From Coptis chinensis (Eukaryota > Streptophyta > Magnoliopsida > Ranunculales > Ranunculaceae), in NCBI GenBank assembly GCA_015680905.1, contig CM027378.1, positions 73,561,501-73,625,500 of the forward strand: a DNA stretch of 64,000 bases. Reading direction: 5' to 3'. How positions within the stretch are numbered: the stretch's first letter is position 1; each line of letters begins with the position of its first letter. This document shows, piece by piece, positions 23,727-35,776 of this stretch. Below the pieces are notes generated by a model. That model was not told the origin of the DNA and made no database searches. It saw only the letters and a list, made by a program, of their open reading frames with translations. A program made the translations under genes and the position numbers.

Positions 23727-23840
23727 TTTTGAGAAAATAACAGGTGGAACCGATTCATTTAAGTTGACGTTGTACACTTTCCAAAGGAAAGAAAAATGTG
23801 GGGACGTAGTAGCAATCATGCAAATTCTCTGAATAATTTA

Positions 23841-24786
23841 GGGTTGCGGTATTAACACCTCACTTTATGAAATTAACACCCCTTTGACCAATTCAAAGGT
23901 ATTAGCACCCCTCCATTAATCACATAAAAAACACTCACGACAAGAAGTTACCGCGAGATCCCATATCCTACGGGAAGGTGGTTGCCATGGGCTTTTTTTT
24001 TTTTTTTAGTCACCGTAAAAAAAAGTTAGTTGTCGCGAGATGGTTGTGTTCACTAAAATGGAGTCTTTGTTTGTGTTAATTATCAAAACTCTTTTTCATT
24101 AATTTGATCACAAGTTTTTCTTATAGCATATGGAAATATTTGCCGCGAGATAGTAAAATTATGCCTGGATTGTACATTTTGTTTGTCATGGTTTTGGTGT
24201 TGTTCTTGGAGTGTATAAAGAAGCTTTAAAGAAGAAAATGAGATAATAGTCACCGTAAAAAAAAGTTAGTTGTCGCGAGATGGTTGTGTTCACTAAAATG
24301 GAGGCTTTGCTTGTGTTAATTATCAAAATTCTTCTTTATTAATTTGATCACAAGTTTTTCTTATAGCATATGAAAATATTTGTCGCGAGATAGCAAAATT
24401 ATGTTTAGATTGTACATTTTATTTGTCATAGTTTTGGTGTTGTTCTTGAAGTGTATAAAGAAGCTTTAAAGAAGAAAATAAAGTATTCATATGTCGTGTG
24501 TGTTCAATACGCAAAATTTGAAATGGAAAAAAACAAAAAACACAAAAAAAATGTTTCGCGGCAACTGCCTGCCGTGGGATATGGGATCTCGCAGCAACCT
24601 GATGTTGTAGATTGTGTGATCTCGCGGCAACTACCTGCCGTGGGATATGGGATCTCACGATAATCCGATGTCGTAGAAGTATGGGTATGTGGGGTGTAAA
24701 AAGACATATATGGAATAACCATTATTATTTTACTTTTTGCCAAAAGGATGCCAATCCTATAAAATGGGGTGCCAATAGCGCACTCC
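23841..24786. mobile_element. Non-autonomous TIR element with 8-bp duplication and internal tandem repeat
   Basis: The ends GGGTTGCGGTATTAACACC and, inverted, GGAGTGCGCTATTGGCACC are similar. ATAATTTA occurs immediately outside both (23833-23840 and 24787-24794). Internally there is a 240-bp tandem duplication and an inverted pair of segments containing GGGATATGGGATCTCGC-like words (about 23950 and 24635). No coding capacity. The 8-bp duplication fits hAT or Mutator; I cannot decide. Confidence 0.7.
24009..24488. repeat. 240-bp tandem duplication
   Basis: Two head-to-tail copies with exactly 240-base spacing (GTCACCGTAAAAAAAAGTTA at 24009 and 24249), differing at scattered single bases. They lie inside the TIR element at 23841-24786. 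Confidence 0.9.
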
Positions 24787-24794
24787 ATAATTTA

Positions 24795-25577
24795 TAAGTA
24801 ACTTTTAGCACTAAATGTAGTATAATAGTATAACAACGTTAATTAACTCTAAGGAAATCCAACTTGGAAAATATGAAAAAGAGAAGACTCGAAAAATCCA
24901 TATCAACGTTACAACAAATTTGCACAAATATTGTGATGAATTAAAAAAATCATCCCTCCTATTTAAACACTAGTATATAACATTATAGCCTGTGCCCACG
25001 ACACTGTTCCAAATTAGGCCCCAAAATAACCCAACTAACCGAATGATAAAAATCCAGCCTACAAAATAGCTATTATTGACCAAATCAATAATGATTCATT
25101 ATTTTTTCAAATTAACATTGTAAAGTGCACATTTTCTATAATAACAGCCGGATGGGACTCTGTGGGCTCCACACTAAGCTTTTTTATTATATAGAAATGT
25201 CAATAAGTACATATCTAACACCATTGTGATAACATTATCGATCAAGGACGCATGGGCGACAGAACTCTCTGATCTCTATCACATGCTGTATATGCAAATA
25301 TATTATGTTTGCCTCTGTTTTCGCTTTTACCTTGCTTGTATCCCAAGGTTCACGTGCACATTTATTTGCATATGCAACCTGTGATACACGCACTGACGTG
25401 CTATTGCATTTGTGTATCCATAACACAACGGAATACAAATACAAATGGGTTTGTCACACAACTCTAAATATGTAAACTGCATCCAAATTCTATAGCTGGA
25501 AGAGTTAAATAAGCAGAGGCAGATCCCAACTGCAGTTTCTCTTTAAAGTTTATCAGTGAATAAATTTGACTACTACT
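24795..25577. other. Intergenic sequence and 3' flank of the RBK-like kinase
   Basis: AT-rich with no supported gene. The part nearest 25577 is probably the kinase 3' UTR on the minus strand. Confidence 0.5.
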
Positions 25578-28500
25578 CTACTCAAATTCAAAAGCAACCT
25601 GCCTATGTCGATTAAGGTCATTCAGGTTCCTTGTTGAGTTATATTCTTCTGCATCATACAACTCTTCTGAGAAGGTTCTCTGGAGAAATGGCTTTCTGAA
25701 TCTTTTCACACGCTCCAAGCTGGTCTCATCTCCTCTTAGTAGTTGTACAACCTGAATCAAGGAAAGTATAAATTCGTCCATTTTAGTGTTGTATGCAGGT
25801 ACATGTTCAGCAAACATTTGCGCACTAAAGTCTTAATTATTGATGAAGAACAGCATACTGATCAAATCAGCTTAACATGGCAAATGTTTAGATTTGAAAT
25901 GTATGCCTAACGAAAAAATGAAAAATACAACCCTTATTCTGTTGTCATATAAAACAGGATCTCTATGGTCCCTCTCAACACTAGAAAAACCTAACGATTT
26001 TCAGTTATAAGTTTCTGAACAAGAACATGCCTGGCTCATTCGAGGACGTAGAATTGAGGAGTGTTGTATGCACAAAGAAGCTGTCAATGCCACACACTCC
26101 AGCTCTTGTGGATCATAAGCATCAGCAAGGAAAGGATCTGCAAGCTCCCTGATATTATTCCTCTCGAGCAAAGGCATTGCCTGGAACAAGAAGTAAGTGA
26201 AACAATAAAATCTGTAATGACCGCAAGATACAACGGCATGAGGTGTAATAATTTGAAAGGAAACCAACGCACCCACATCACGAGGCTCTGTTCCGTGTTA
26301 TCCAGAGCTCGGCGTCCAGTAATAAGCTCTAAAAGTAGTACTCCAAAAGCATATATATCAGTTTTCTCGTCTACTATGCCATGCATGGAGTACTCCGGAG
26401 CAAGATAGCTGTCATGTGCAACAATGGAAAATATAAGAAGGAAAATTCTATATATGGTTCTCAAAGACAACAAATGTCATCCAGCTTACAGACCCAAATG
26501 TGCCTTCAAATTTTGATACTGTATGGTGAGTCCAATGTTTGGGTAGCCACTTTGAAAGACCAAAATCACAAATCTGGTCAAAATGGAAAAACAATCACTA
26601 AAAAAGCCTAATCTCATCGAATGTATTTAGACAAGCATGCATGCATACAAAAAAACGTATTCGTTTTTATTTAGAAGATTCTCATATAACATTTCAAGTA
26701 TCTTCAATAACCGATGAGCAAAAAGAATAAAATACAGATAAGAAATGAGCTAGTCACATGCAACAAAATGGCAAGCCACGTCATAGAGGATCCTGCAATA
26801 GGCCTTTAATTGCTTAGACACAGTCTGTGGCTTCGAACTGGAACATCCTATACAGTTCTTGGAGATGTGACAACATGCAGAATTCGGAAAGATTTGTAGA
26901 ACAAGGAGAAAATGCATATGGTGATGCTAAGGGATGACGAAGGGGTTGCTTGTGTTTGGGTCTTAGGGTGAACACAATTTTATTTAAACGGCTTCCGGAC
27001 AGCATACAATATTCTGCATTTATTAACGGATTGGCTACTTAATAGCGTCACCCTTGTTTTGGGTTGCAAGTGTAGTAAGCGAATCTTGAATCTTAATTTT
27101 TTGCTTGGATATCTTTGAAATAGCCACGATCTGGCCATGCAGCTATTAATTAGAGGTGCTCTTAGGATTTATTAAATTTTTATAGCAGACATTTTTTTTT
27201 TTCCATTTAATCTTTCTCTAGACAAGAAAGTTCACCTGAGGCTCAAATTCTTCGGTAAGTATAATATTAGAAGCTTTTATATCTCGGTGGATGATTCTTC
27301 TTTGACAGCCCTCGTGAAGGTAAAGAAGACCCTCAGCTGTTCCTACAGCAACTTTATATCTGATACCCCAGCCCAATTTTCCCTGCAAATCTGAAAGACA
27401 GAAACAAGAAAACACTAGTACAAGGTATTGACTGATAAAGAGATGGAAAACATCAAAACAACGTGATGTACAGACCATGAAGTAGAGAAGATAGGTTTCC
27501 TTGAGGAGATAATTGAAAAACAAGGTGCATTCCTCCTTCTATCCCATAACCAATCAACTTAGCAATATTAGGATGGTCAGTATGTACTATTATCCCAAGC
27601 TCGGACAAAAAATCACCAGTCCTATCTTCTGGGGTTCCTCGATTCAGCTTCTTAACTGCTACATACAGACCATCTTCTAAACAGCCCATGTAAACTTCTG
27701 CATAACCGCCCCTTCCGATAACATTATCTGAGGAGAAACAAAAATAAGAATCAAGATAGCAACACAAACTCTTTCTCAAATGGATAAACTCAATTTTCTA
27801 CAACAATTTGAACTGAAGTTTTAATCCACAGGGGAAGTTCTATGAATTTGAAGCAATTCACAGACCACAATTGAAATTGTTGGTTGCATTTTGGAGCTCA
27901 GCAAGTGTGAAATTCGTCCAGGATGACTTGAAACAGAAATCAGCACCAGGGTTATTCAATATTGAGACGGTGTTCTCTCTCATGCTTCTGCTGCTACTTC
28001 TTGAGCACTTTGGAACTCTTACAGGAGGGATGCTGGCTAATCTTCTCATCGATCTACTTTTTAAAACACTAAAGAAAGTCCGCCAGTTAGAAGTGGCTTT
28101 AGTATTTGGTTGAGCTTCATCATCTGAGGTGCTGGCCTTGGGAGAACTCCTTTCAAAGTCGAAGCCACTCATGCAGTCCTCTAGAACTCCTCTTGGAGAG
28201 GACTTGTCCATCTTCTCCTTGTCTGTATCTAAAGCTCTCAAGTCTACACATCAGGAAACCATTAATACTAGTCAGAGGAGAGAGATCAATTATGAATTTA
28301 TGAAGCCTAGGAAATGAAAAAGAAAAGGAAACTGAAAAAGAGTAGTATTGTACCTTGAGCAGAAACAGAGATGGGAAGATGACAAACTGGTCCTCTTAAC
28401 TCATTTCCAATTTCACTGAGAAAATAGTTTCATTTTTAGTAGAGAAATTTGTTTTATTTTTTTGTTTTTCCTTTTTTTTGTTGTAGGTTGAAACAGAAGA

Positions 28501-28762
28501 ACACAATAAGTATATCAAACACAAAGAGTGACTGGAAAATTGTGATAAAATACGGGAAAGTATTGGTCTTCGTACTTCACAAAAATTAATGAGGTGATAG
28601 AGAATGAATTTACAGTTTTAAGAAGAAGAAGTTCTTTAGTTTGTTATACCTACCTATGACAGACTCCGGTCTATTCACACTTAGAAGCACGGTTGCATGG
28701 CATGGAAATGACTTGCGGACGACACTTAATAGGAAAGAGGAAATGGCTCCTAAAACTTTCAT
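25578..28762 (-). CDS. RBK-type receptor-like cytoplasmic kinase (RLCK VI), nine exons
   Basis: Exons in coding order: 28762-28650, 28415-28354, 28243-27866, 27727-27476, 27390-27236, 26573-26494, 26408-26273, 26180-26031, 25751-25578. Phases agree throughout and predict 499 residues. A start at the [10 protein letters not shown] methionine (28211) would give 430. The N-terminus is Ser-rich and basic (SSPRGVL). The kinase domain keeps all key motifs: GRGGYAEVY loop, AVKKL lysine, HRDIKASN catalytic loop, DFGLSKW, YLAPEY, and a final RPRMSQ. The C-terminal [14 protein letters not shown] block is characteristic of Arabidopsis RBK1/RBK2 relatives, cytosolic Ser/Thr kinases that bind Rop GTPases. 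No signal peptide or receptor domain is present. The last intron has a GC donor. The first two exons are less certain. Confidence 0.88.
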
Positions 28763-30418
28763 GTGACATGGGAAGCAAGAAATTAATGAATGTGAAACAT
28801 CGAACACTCTTAGCATTTCACGTGATAGAAGAACATGAAATGAATGTGAAACGTCAATGGAAATGTATATATAGATTATAGAATCCATACAAATACAGCA
28901 AGGTTAAGGATATGGATGTGTAATATTAAATCAGACTGTTGAATCATACTGAACCCTTTATATATTACATGATCTTATATCCGCATCACTGACTACTTGA
29001 AGATTGTCCTTAAAATTAGATGATTTCAGAAATTCATCAGTCTTTGAAACATTTAAAACAATGTTGTACTAGTTATGTAGAGTTTAAGAGCTTAAATAGG
29101 AGACAATTTGGTGAAATATTTAAACATGCGATTTGCATCAACAGTTCTTTCAAGAGAGACCGATAAAGGGGAGGAGGAGAGAAGGTTAAACACCAAACTG
29201 AGGCTAGGTATGTTCTGCTACATGTCTTTATCTCTTGGTTAATACTTTGCAGTTGACGAGAACGGTTTACCATTCGAATAAAATTAAACATCACTTTCCA
29301 GATAATTGTAACGAGTTTGAGACTGAGCCACTTAGCTTGGAAGCTTACCATGCATTAAAGAAAGGCAGTAGAGGATAAGCAAGGCTAAGCTACACATGGA
29401 GCAATGGACACGAAAGATACCGTTAATATTATCACTTGCCATAGATGATTTTATTCCTACATTATTCGGAACCTACGGTTATATCCCAAACCAACTAATA
29501 TCATTCCATGTGGCCTTTATCCCCTAACAAAGCACTGGGGTTCTGCTTTCTGACATCGAGCAGATCTTTCAGAATACAGTAGAAAGTAACTATATAACAG
29601 ATTACTCAGAACAACCATCAAAAAATTATAACTAAACATGCTTCGAAGAAAACATTGATCTAAAAAGGCTAACAACTTTGAGATTTGTAATTAAATACAA
29701 CAGCAGATACATGCAAACCGAGAATCAGATTTCCAGTAGGAAAATAAAGGAGATAGTCTATGGACATCACTGAAACAACGACATTAAAACCAGAGAAAAC
29801 TTAAAACAAGCACTCGGAAACAGAATCGAAATAGTTTCAGCTTCAACCTGGTTTTGAATTACAATCCACTAAATATAACCTAAACTCTCCCTAAAAACAG
29901 AAGTATGACAAAGAAATCCTATTAGAGACAAAACTTAACATGAGAAATCAAACACAACCAAAAGAAATTGAAAGAAAACAACAAAAAGAGTAAGTATCAA
30001 ATTCAACCAAATCATTCCAAGAATCACAAATGAGAAAATCCATGGAGTCCCCATTGTAGAGAAGCCAAAACAAGAGAAACTCAAAGCAACAAAATCAAAT
30101 ATTTCATCTTTAATTATGACCACATGCAATTAGTAAACAGAACTAAAAACTTCCCTAAAGAGCACGAACCTCCAAACAATACCATCAACATTTTTTTTAT
30201 TAATCTTTGTGCCTACATACCAACCATTAGCGCCTAGAGCAAAAACTAGTCTAAAGACCACAAACATTAAAAAAAAAAATGAACACCCATTGCAAATAAA
30301 CTAAAACTAGAGAAACCCAAGCCTACAAAACTCACAAAAAACCAAACAGAATCATCAAAATTTCATCTTTAGACATATACATTAGAACCATAAACAAAAC
30401 TTCAAAACAAAAACATAC
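28763..30418 (-). other. Probable 5' intron or upstream region of the RBK-like kinase
   Basis: No conserved coding segment is found. If the exon-like segment at 30450-30419 belongs to this gene, this is a long first intron. Otherwise it is upstream flank. Confidence 0.4.
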
Positions 30419-30450
30419 CATGCAATAATCTCTGATACACCTTGTTCCAT
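30419..30450 (-). other. Possible first exon of the kinase gene
   Basis: Reading minus, ATGGAACAAGGTGTATCAG begins a 32-base open segment that ends at a strong donor (GCATG|GTATGT). A CT-rich leader and a TATA-like TATTTAAG near 30580-30590 precede it. Its phase does not join the exon at 28762 through any acceptor I could find, so it may be a 5' UTR exon with a short upstream ORF, or a missing exon may lie between. Confidence 0.35.
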
Positions 30451-30599
30451 TGCTTCTTCTTCTTCTTCAGAAAACAAGAAAAGTTTTGAAGCAAAAGCTA
30501 GAAATGAAAAGAGAAGCTCCACATGTTCTTCTCTCAGCTTCAAAAGATTATATCTTTTTTACCACATTACCAGATTTCTCTGCTTAAATACCGGGCTTT

Positions 30600-31589
30600 T
30601 TTTATTTATTTTAAATAAAAATAGCTTCAGTAATAAATGCTAAATAAAGTAAATTTTTATTTTCTTTTTTTCAAAAAAATTTCTTTGTCCTATATATGAC
30701 AGTTTCTTATGTAAGAGAGGAGGAACTTTTTTCATCCTTACAATGAAGCGTCAGAGTCGTTAACCTCGAAACTTGTGGTTTTTGACACGTGTCGTGCATG
30801 TTGAAGTATGGTTTTGAGTGTCTGTTTTTAAAACTTGAGCATGGGAGAAGAACACATTTGTTGGCTCAAGACAGTGAGAGACAAGTCTAGGATGTTCACC
30901 ATGGATATCAAGATTTTGATGTATTGGATTTATTGGATACCATTTTTCATTGACCCCACAATGCTATTCATACTTTGATTTTTAAGACTTCCCACAATTT
31001 TCTTCAACAATAAATTAACCTAGCTTAAACAGAACTGCAAGTCATTTAATTGTTGAGTAATTTGGCAGTCTTTTTTTTTAAAAAAAAAATCAGATTGAGT
31101 GATTGACTACTATTTATGTGATAGTGAAATTAAATGAAGTTTCAACTTTCAACATAAAAACTTATACAACTGTCACATAATTTTCAATCACTTTTGCCTA
31201 TAAAGGCTAGAAGGTCTTGTACTAATTTTTGCAATTGGGGTTGAAATTGAGTAATTTCTATAGGGTAAGTACAAATTGAGTTTTTCTATATTATAAAAAA
31301 AAAAGTATTAGTAGCACAGGGTATGGATCATAAATGGAGAATCTCTATACCAATATGGTTTTAGGCTTTCGGTGGCCATTTTTAAGGGCCATATGAGTAA
31401 TATGAATGTATTCTGGTTTGGGATTCGGCAGGGGATGACTTATAATGGAAATTGTGGTTTGGGATATATTGTAGATGGAGCACATAATCTTGAAATTTGG
31501 ACTAAAAGATTTTGGCATGCCAAAAGTGTTGTGCATTTAATTAATAAGCTCTTGGCCTCTTGGGTATGCAGTCAGCACATATTCATTTA
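30600..31589. other. Intergenic, no recognised feature
   Basis: AT-rich sequence upstream of the kinase gene. Short frames are not supported by any motif. Confidence 0.5.
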
Positions 31590-31989
31590 GAGCATTCCCA
31601 ATGCAGATGAATATCAAGGGGATGTTCTTCTAAATGGTCAAAAATATTTGCCTAATGCAAATGTGAATATCAAGGTGACTATTTTCCCAAGTTAAAGCGA
31701 GAGTGAAACCTTCAACCGAGATAATAGCTGAGTTGGGAACTTCGAACGGGATATTTTATTCCGTCTCGTGTGTTTTTTTCGATTTTTTTTTAAACTTCAG
31801 ATGAGATTTTCATTCCGTCCGGTGTGTTTTTTCGATTTTTTCATTCAGACGGAATCAAACATCCCATCCGAGAATAATAGTTGCCTTTGCATTAGGCAGC
31901 CTCACCTTGCTTTTCACCAAAACGGTGGAAAATAGGAGAAATAGAACTGACGTAAAGGTGAATAAGAGTGGTTTGCATTGGGAATGCTC
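31590..31989. mobile_element. PIF/Harbinger-like MITE, family 2 (GAGCATTCCCAATGCA ends)
   Basis: It starts GAGCATTCCCAATGCA, ends TGCATTGGGAATGCTC, and is flanked by TTA duplications (31587-31589 and 31990-31992). No coding capacity. A sister copy is at 41383-41868. Confidence 0.9.
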
Positions 31990-32301
31990 TTAGGGCTTAC
32001 AAGTTACAAGGGCTAATAATATATATTCTCAACGTACTTGTTAGATCAAGCTATCATCTGATCATGATTCATCACCTTGTCATTTTACAGTTGGCTGAGA
32101 CAGTAGTGAAAGTATGAAACTAATGACATTTCAAAAAAATATATGTAGGAAAGTAGTAAAGATAATTTTAAGAGCATCTCTAGGTGGTGGAGGTATACCT
32201 TCACGTTTGATGTAAGTATCCGTAGGTAGAGGCAAATATCAATCGCAAATTTGGAGTAGAGTCTACCATGCACGAGATTGATACTGTCTCCCCAAGTTGA
32301 A

Positions 32302-32308
32302 AAGAGTA

Positions 32309-32331
<23 letters not shown>
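32302..32331. repeat. (TA)n microsatellite
   Basis: About 14 TA repeats followed by a T run, at the left edge of the inserted retroelement fragment. Confidence 0.9.
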
Positions 32332-32339
<8 letters not shown>

Positions 32340-32342
32340 TTA

Positions 32343-33068
32343 CTTGCTATTCCGATAGAGGGACTTGGACAGCGTATGTCACAGGTGAAATATCGTGCTA
32401 TTCTCCGGTACCGTCTTATGATTTCTCTGTACTCTGATAGTGGTCTTTGCCCTATATGCAAAAAGAGTAGATCAGATGTCTATGGGGGCCATGTAGCACA
32501 TTGTAGACATTTTTCGGGTTTTAAATACCCACATGATCATGTTAGAGACATTTTGTGTGATGCATTTTGGAGGGCTGGAGTACAAGTGATCGAAGAAAGA
32601 AACTCCTGTTAACTTTCTCACTGATCTGAATGAGGGTAGATCGACACTTCGGCCTGCGGATGTCTTAATTTATAGTTGGTCTGAGGGAAAACATGCATGT
32701 GTTGATATAACTAGAGTTTCTCCGTTGGTAGGGTTGGGGAATGGTGACTTTGCGGTGGGAGAAGCAGCTAAGAGAGTAGCGACAGGGAAAATAGAGAAAT
32801 ATGAGAAAACTTGCAGGGCTAACTAGCATTGTTTCATTCTGTTTAGTTTCGACACTTTTGGTTTTTTGGAAAACAGTCTGTTGAGTTTCTCAAGAGACTT
32901 TAGAAAGTTATGAACAATAACGTTATAACATCTGGTTCTAACGAGTTTGTTTTTAGAACGATAGGATTTGCTATTCAGAAAGGACTGGTGGCCCAGCTTG
33001 TTGCATGCTTGTTCTAATTTTTTGTAAAATTTGTTATCATTATTAATAAATTTTTTTACTTCAAAAAA
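32343..33068 (+). pseudogene. Retroelement C-terminal fragment (zinc-binding plus endonuclease-like region), poly(A)-tailed
   Basis: Frames in order encode SQVKYRAILRYRL, then CPICKKSRSDVYGGHVAHC with CxxC and HxxxxC spacing, then HDHVRDILCDAFWRAG. In the next frame come LRPADVLIYSW and ACVDITRVSPLVG, and finally RIGFAIQKGLVAQLVA. This order is familiar from abundant plant reverse-transcriptase-associated proteins. The PAD...DIT pattern resembles a restriction-like endonuclease active site, which is my inference. Stops and frameshifts break it. It ends with an A10 run at 33063-33072, consistent with retroposition of a 5'-truncated copy. Confidence 0.6.
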
Positions 33069-33074
33069 AAAAGG

Positions 33075-33468
33075 GGAGGGGTTCTAAGGACATATTTTAT
33101 CTTGACACGTAAACAAACTCAAAATCGTTATGACATTTATAAGTTTTGGATTAGGCTAATATTTTGTAGATATGATCTCCTGACTATTCTAAACATTGTC
33201 ACAAATAATCAATTTTTTTTTAAAATTTGCCAAATATAGTATAAAAAATGGTGAAAATGAACGGTCTATAATTAGCCAAATTTTGTAAATTGTTAACTAC
33301 ATTTAGCAAGTTTGAATTTTTTTGATTTTTTTGATTATTTGTGACAATATTTAGAATAGTTAGGAGATTATATTTACAAAATATTAGCCTAATCCGAAAC
33401 TTATAAATGCTTTAAAGATTTTGAGTTTGTTTACGTGTCGAGATAAAATATATCTCTAGAACCCCTCC
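33075..33468. mobile_element. Long-inverted-repeat MITE
   Basis: It starts GGAGGGGTTCTAAGGACATA and ends with the inverted counterpart GAACCCCTCC. The two arms are complementary for roughly 150 bases (for example TTAGGCTAATATTTTGTAGA against its inverted partner near 33390). It would fold into a long hairpin. A-rich flanks prevent a confident duplication call. Confidence 0.7.
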
Positions 33469-33579
33469 AAAAAAAAAAACCCCCCGCACGACATTTTCAC
33501 TGTTGCGCTAACATTTGCCTCCACTTAGAGATAGTTTTTCGCGAAATTCCGAATGGTGGAGGCAAATCTAGAGATGCTC

Positions 33580-35776
33580 TGATGCCAATCACGCTAAATC
33601 CACAAATACACCATAAACTATGAAAATAGAGCAGAAAATTAGCTAAAACCAATCATACAAAAAAAAAATTGTTTAGCTCCAGACCTCTAGTACCTCATCA
33701 AATTTCACGACAAGAGGTAAGATGGCTTGTAGTGAAATGAAACAGTAAGCCTTTCTTCTATGCTCTAGGCAAGGGAATGCTTATGTGGTAGATCTGTAGA
33801 TGACAAGAAAAAATCTATCTAAAGGCTGAAGCCAACTTGAAAGAGACCCTAACAAATTAGGAATTCAGATTGCTCATTATGAAGAGAGTCATCAGTATAT
33901 TCTACAGAGAGGTTTGTGTCCACACTAGCACACTGTTGAACATACACTGGATTAAAAATGATGGATCCTTAAAATTTCACTATCTCAACCTAAATAGACC
34001 CATCAATGTGTTTGTTTGCTAGAATATGCTCTATTTATTATCTTTCATTAAATTGCTCAAGAAATCTATGCTTTTTAAAAGCCACATTTATCTATCCATT
34101 CTATCGTTCATTTCTTTTAATAGAATTTTATATGAAATTATTTAAATTTATTTTTTTCACATGGCCATCACTAAAGTTTAAAGATGCTATCGCACTATCG
34201 CACAGATGCAGCAGACTGTGAAATGTGCATGTACCACATCTTATATACCTATCCTACATTCCTACAACAGTACATCACTCATTATTAAACAACCAATTTT
34301 CATTAATTTGACTGAAGCTAGTATTTGTGCAGTGAGCTATCCAATTTTCATTACGTATACTTTGAGATACGAATACGATAGTACAGTCTGCTCACATAGC
34401 AAAAACAAAAAGTGAACTATCATATTCCAAAACCAACACTGTCCATCCAAGATTACCTTTAGTGAGGAAGATTTGCCGTGGTGACAAGTTCAATCTCTTT
34501 ATTTTCACAGGTTTGTTTAATCAATTTTTAAAGAATGGGCAAGTTACTGACTCAATTGAACTTCTATAGTACTGAGTATTGACTCAATTTCTAGCTTTGT
34601 AGGTTTCATTTGCATTTGGGCTTTCCTTCATGGGCAGGGCATGGGTCTCGACCATATGTAAGCTTAACTTTGGAAAGAAATCGTTCCAACTTCCAAAGTA
34701 TATAAGGTTGCCTAATAACAACAGCCACCCGCCCACCTTTGTGCCCATAATACTGCCTTTAGAGCGGTTATGACCCCTCAAAATCAGACTATCAGAGAAT
34801 ACATTGGATTACGCTTAGTAACTTAGTTTGTTTCAAGCTGTATTCATATTGAACTCTTCCTGCTATACAAATTAATTCTGTACTATTAGAATAAAATAAC
34901 ATACAATTAGTTGAGTGTCGGTAGCCACTTGTAGGAAACTGTGTTGCCCATTGCTGGTAATTCTTGTCAGGTGTTTTTGTTAGGTATGAATTTTTGATCA
35001 ATTCTTTAGTGTCAAAGTCTTGTGGGACAGTTCTTGTTACAAGATTGAGTGACTCGAGGGATTAAGCACTCTGCTGTTGCCCATCTTCGAAGGCCTCACA
35101 ATTCACAAGTCAATACCAACAGACCAACTACATTTTCATACGTAAACTTCGAAGAAAATGGAAAATGCAAGAGGGCTAGAGGAGCAACTAACAAGTATGT
35201 TGCAACAGTCTGTGATGGACTCGAAGTTCATCCTCTGCACTATAATTATGTCTCGAGTCAATACCCGAGGTCTTGACAACATAATAATCAAATTTTACTC
35301 CGTCCTGTTAGTGCGATAACCATCGCAAGGTACTGCACAGTAAAATCCAAGTCCAGTTAGGCACGTAATAATTTTGCCAAGCATCAGAGATCAATATAAC
35401 CAATCACGATGCAGCCGATGCAGCTTAATCGTTTGAGAGGAATGAGCTATAGACAAATTTATATTTTCTATTTTTTTTTCTGGCCTGTGTTTACGTTTTA
35501 GATCTTTATAATGCATTTTGAATTTCCTTCTACTTCTTAAGAAAACCACCGAGTCCTGCTCGTTGATCTTGGCACTTTTGCAGTAATTAGATCATAAAAA
35601 GTATATGTATGATCTCACTACTTCTTTCTTTCAGTACATTTTCCCAGAGTTTTTTCAATGTTCCAGGACATGGTCACTCTGTTAGGAAGACTAAAAAGCA
35701 TATAAGAAAAAGATAGGAATTAGTAAGTTGTTGTACACCGAACTAAGAAATGGTACACCGTCATGTGTGAAGCATT
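33580..35776. other. Intergenic, no supported gene
   Basis: Several short frames occur on both strands without recognisable motifs. The last few hundred bases are probably 3' UTR of the minus-strand NAIP-like gene. Confidence 0.5.

Larger units (their letters stand above)
32172..33579. mobile_element. PIF/Harbinger-like MITE, family 1, expanded by nested insertions
   Basis: Left end GAGCATCTCTAGGTGGTGGA and right end, inverted, GAGCATCTCTAGATTTGCC match family 1. Flanks are TAA and TGA, an eroded TWA duplication. Sister copies are 317 and 505 bases long; here the body is 1.4 kb because it contains a retroelement 3' fragment (32343-33068) and another TIR element (33075-33468). Confidence 0.65.

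Noticed and set aside
31345-31590. Overlapping 60-70-codon ORFs on both strands
   Set aside because: No recognisable motif, no splice context, and length within chance expectation.
34006-35276. Several short ORFs between the MITE nest and the NAIP-like gene
   Set aside because: Composition is AT-driven, no domain is recognised and the frames are not linked by plausible introns.
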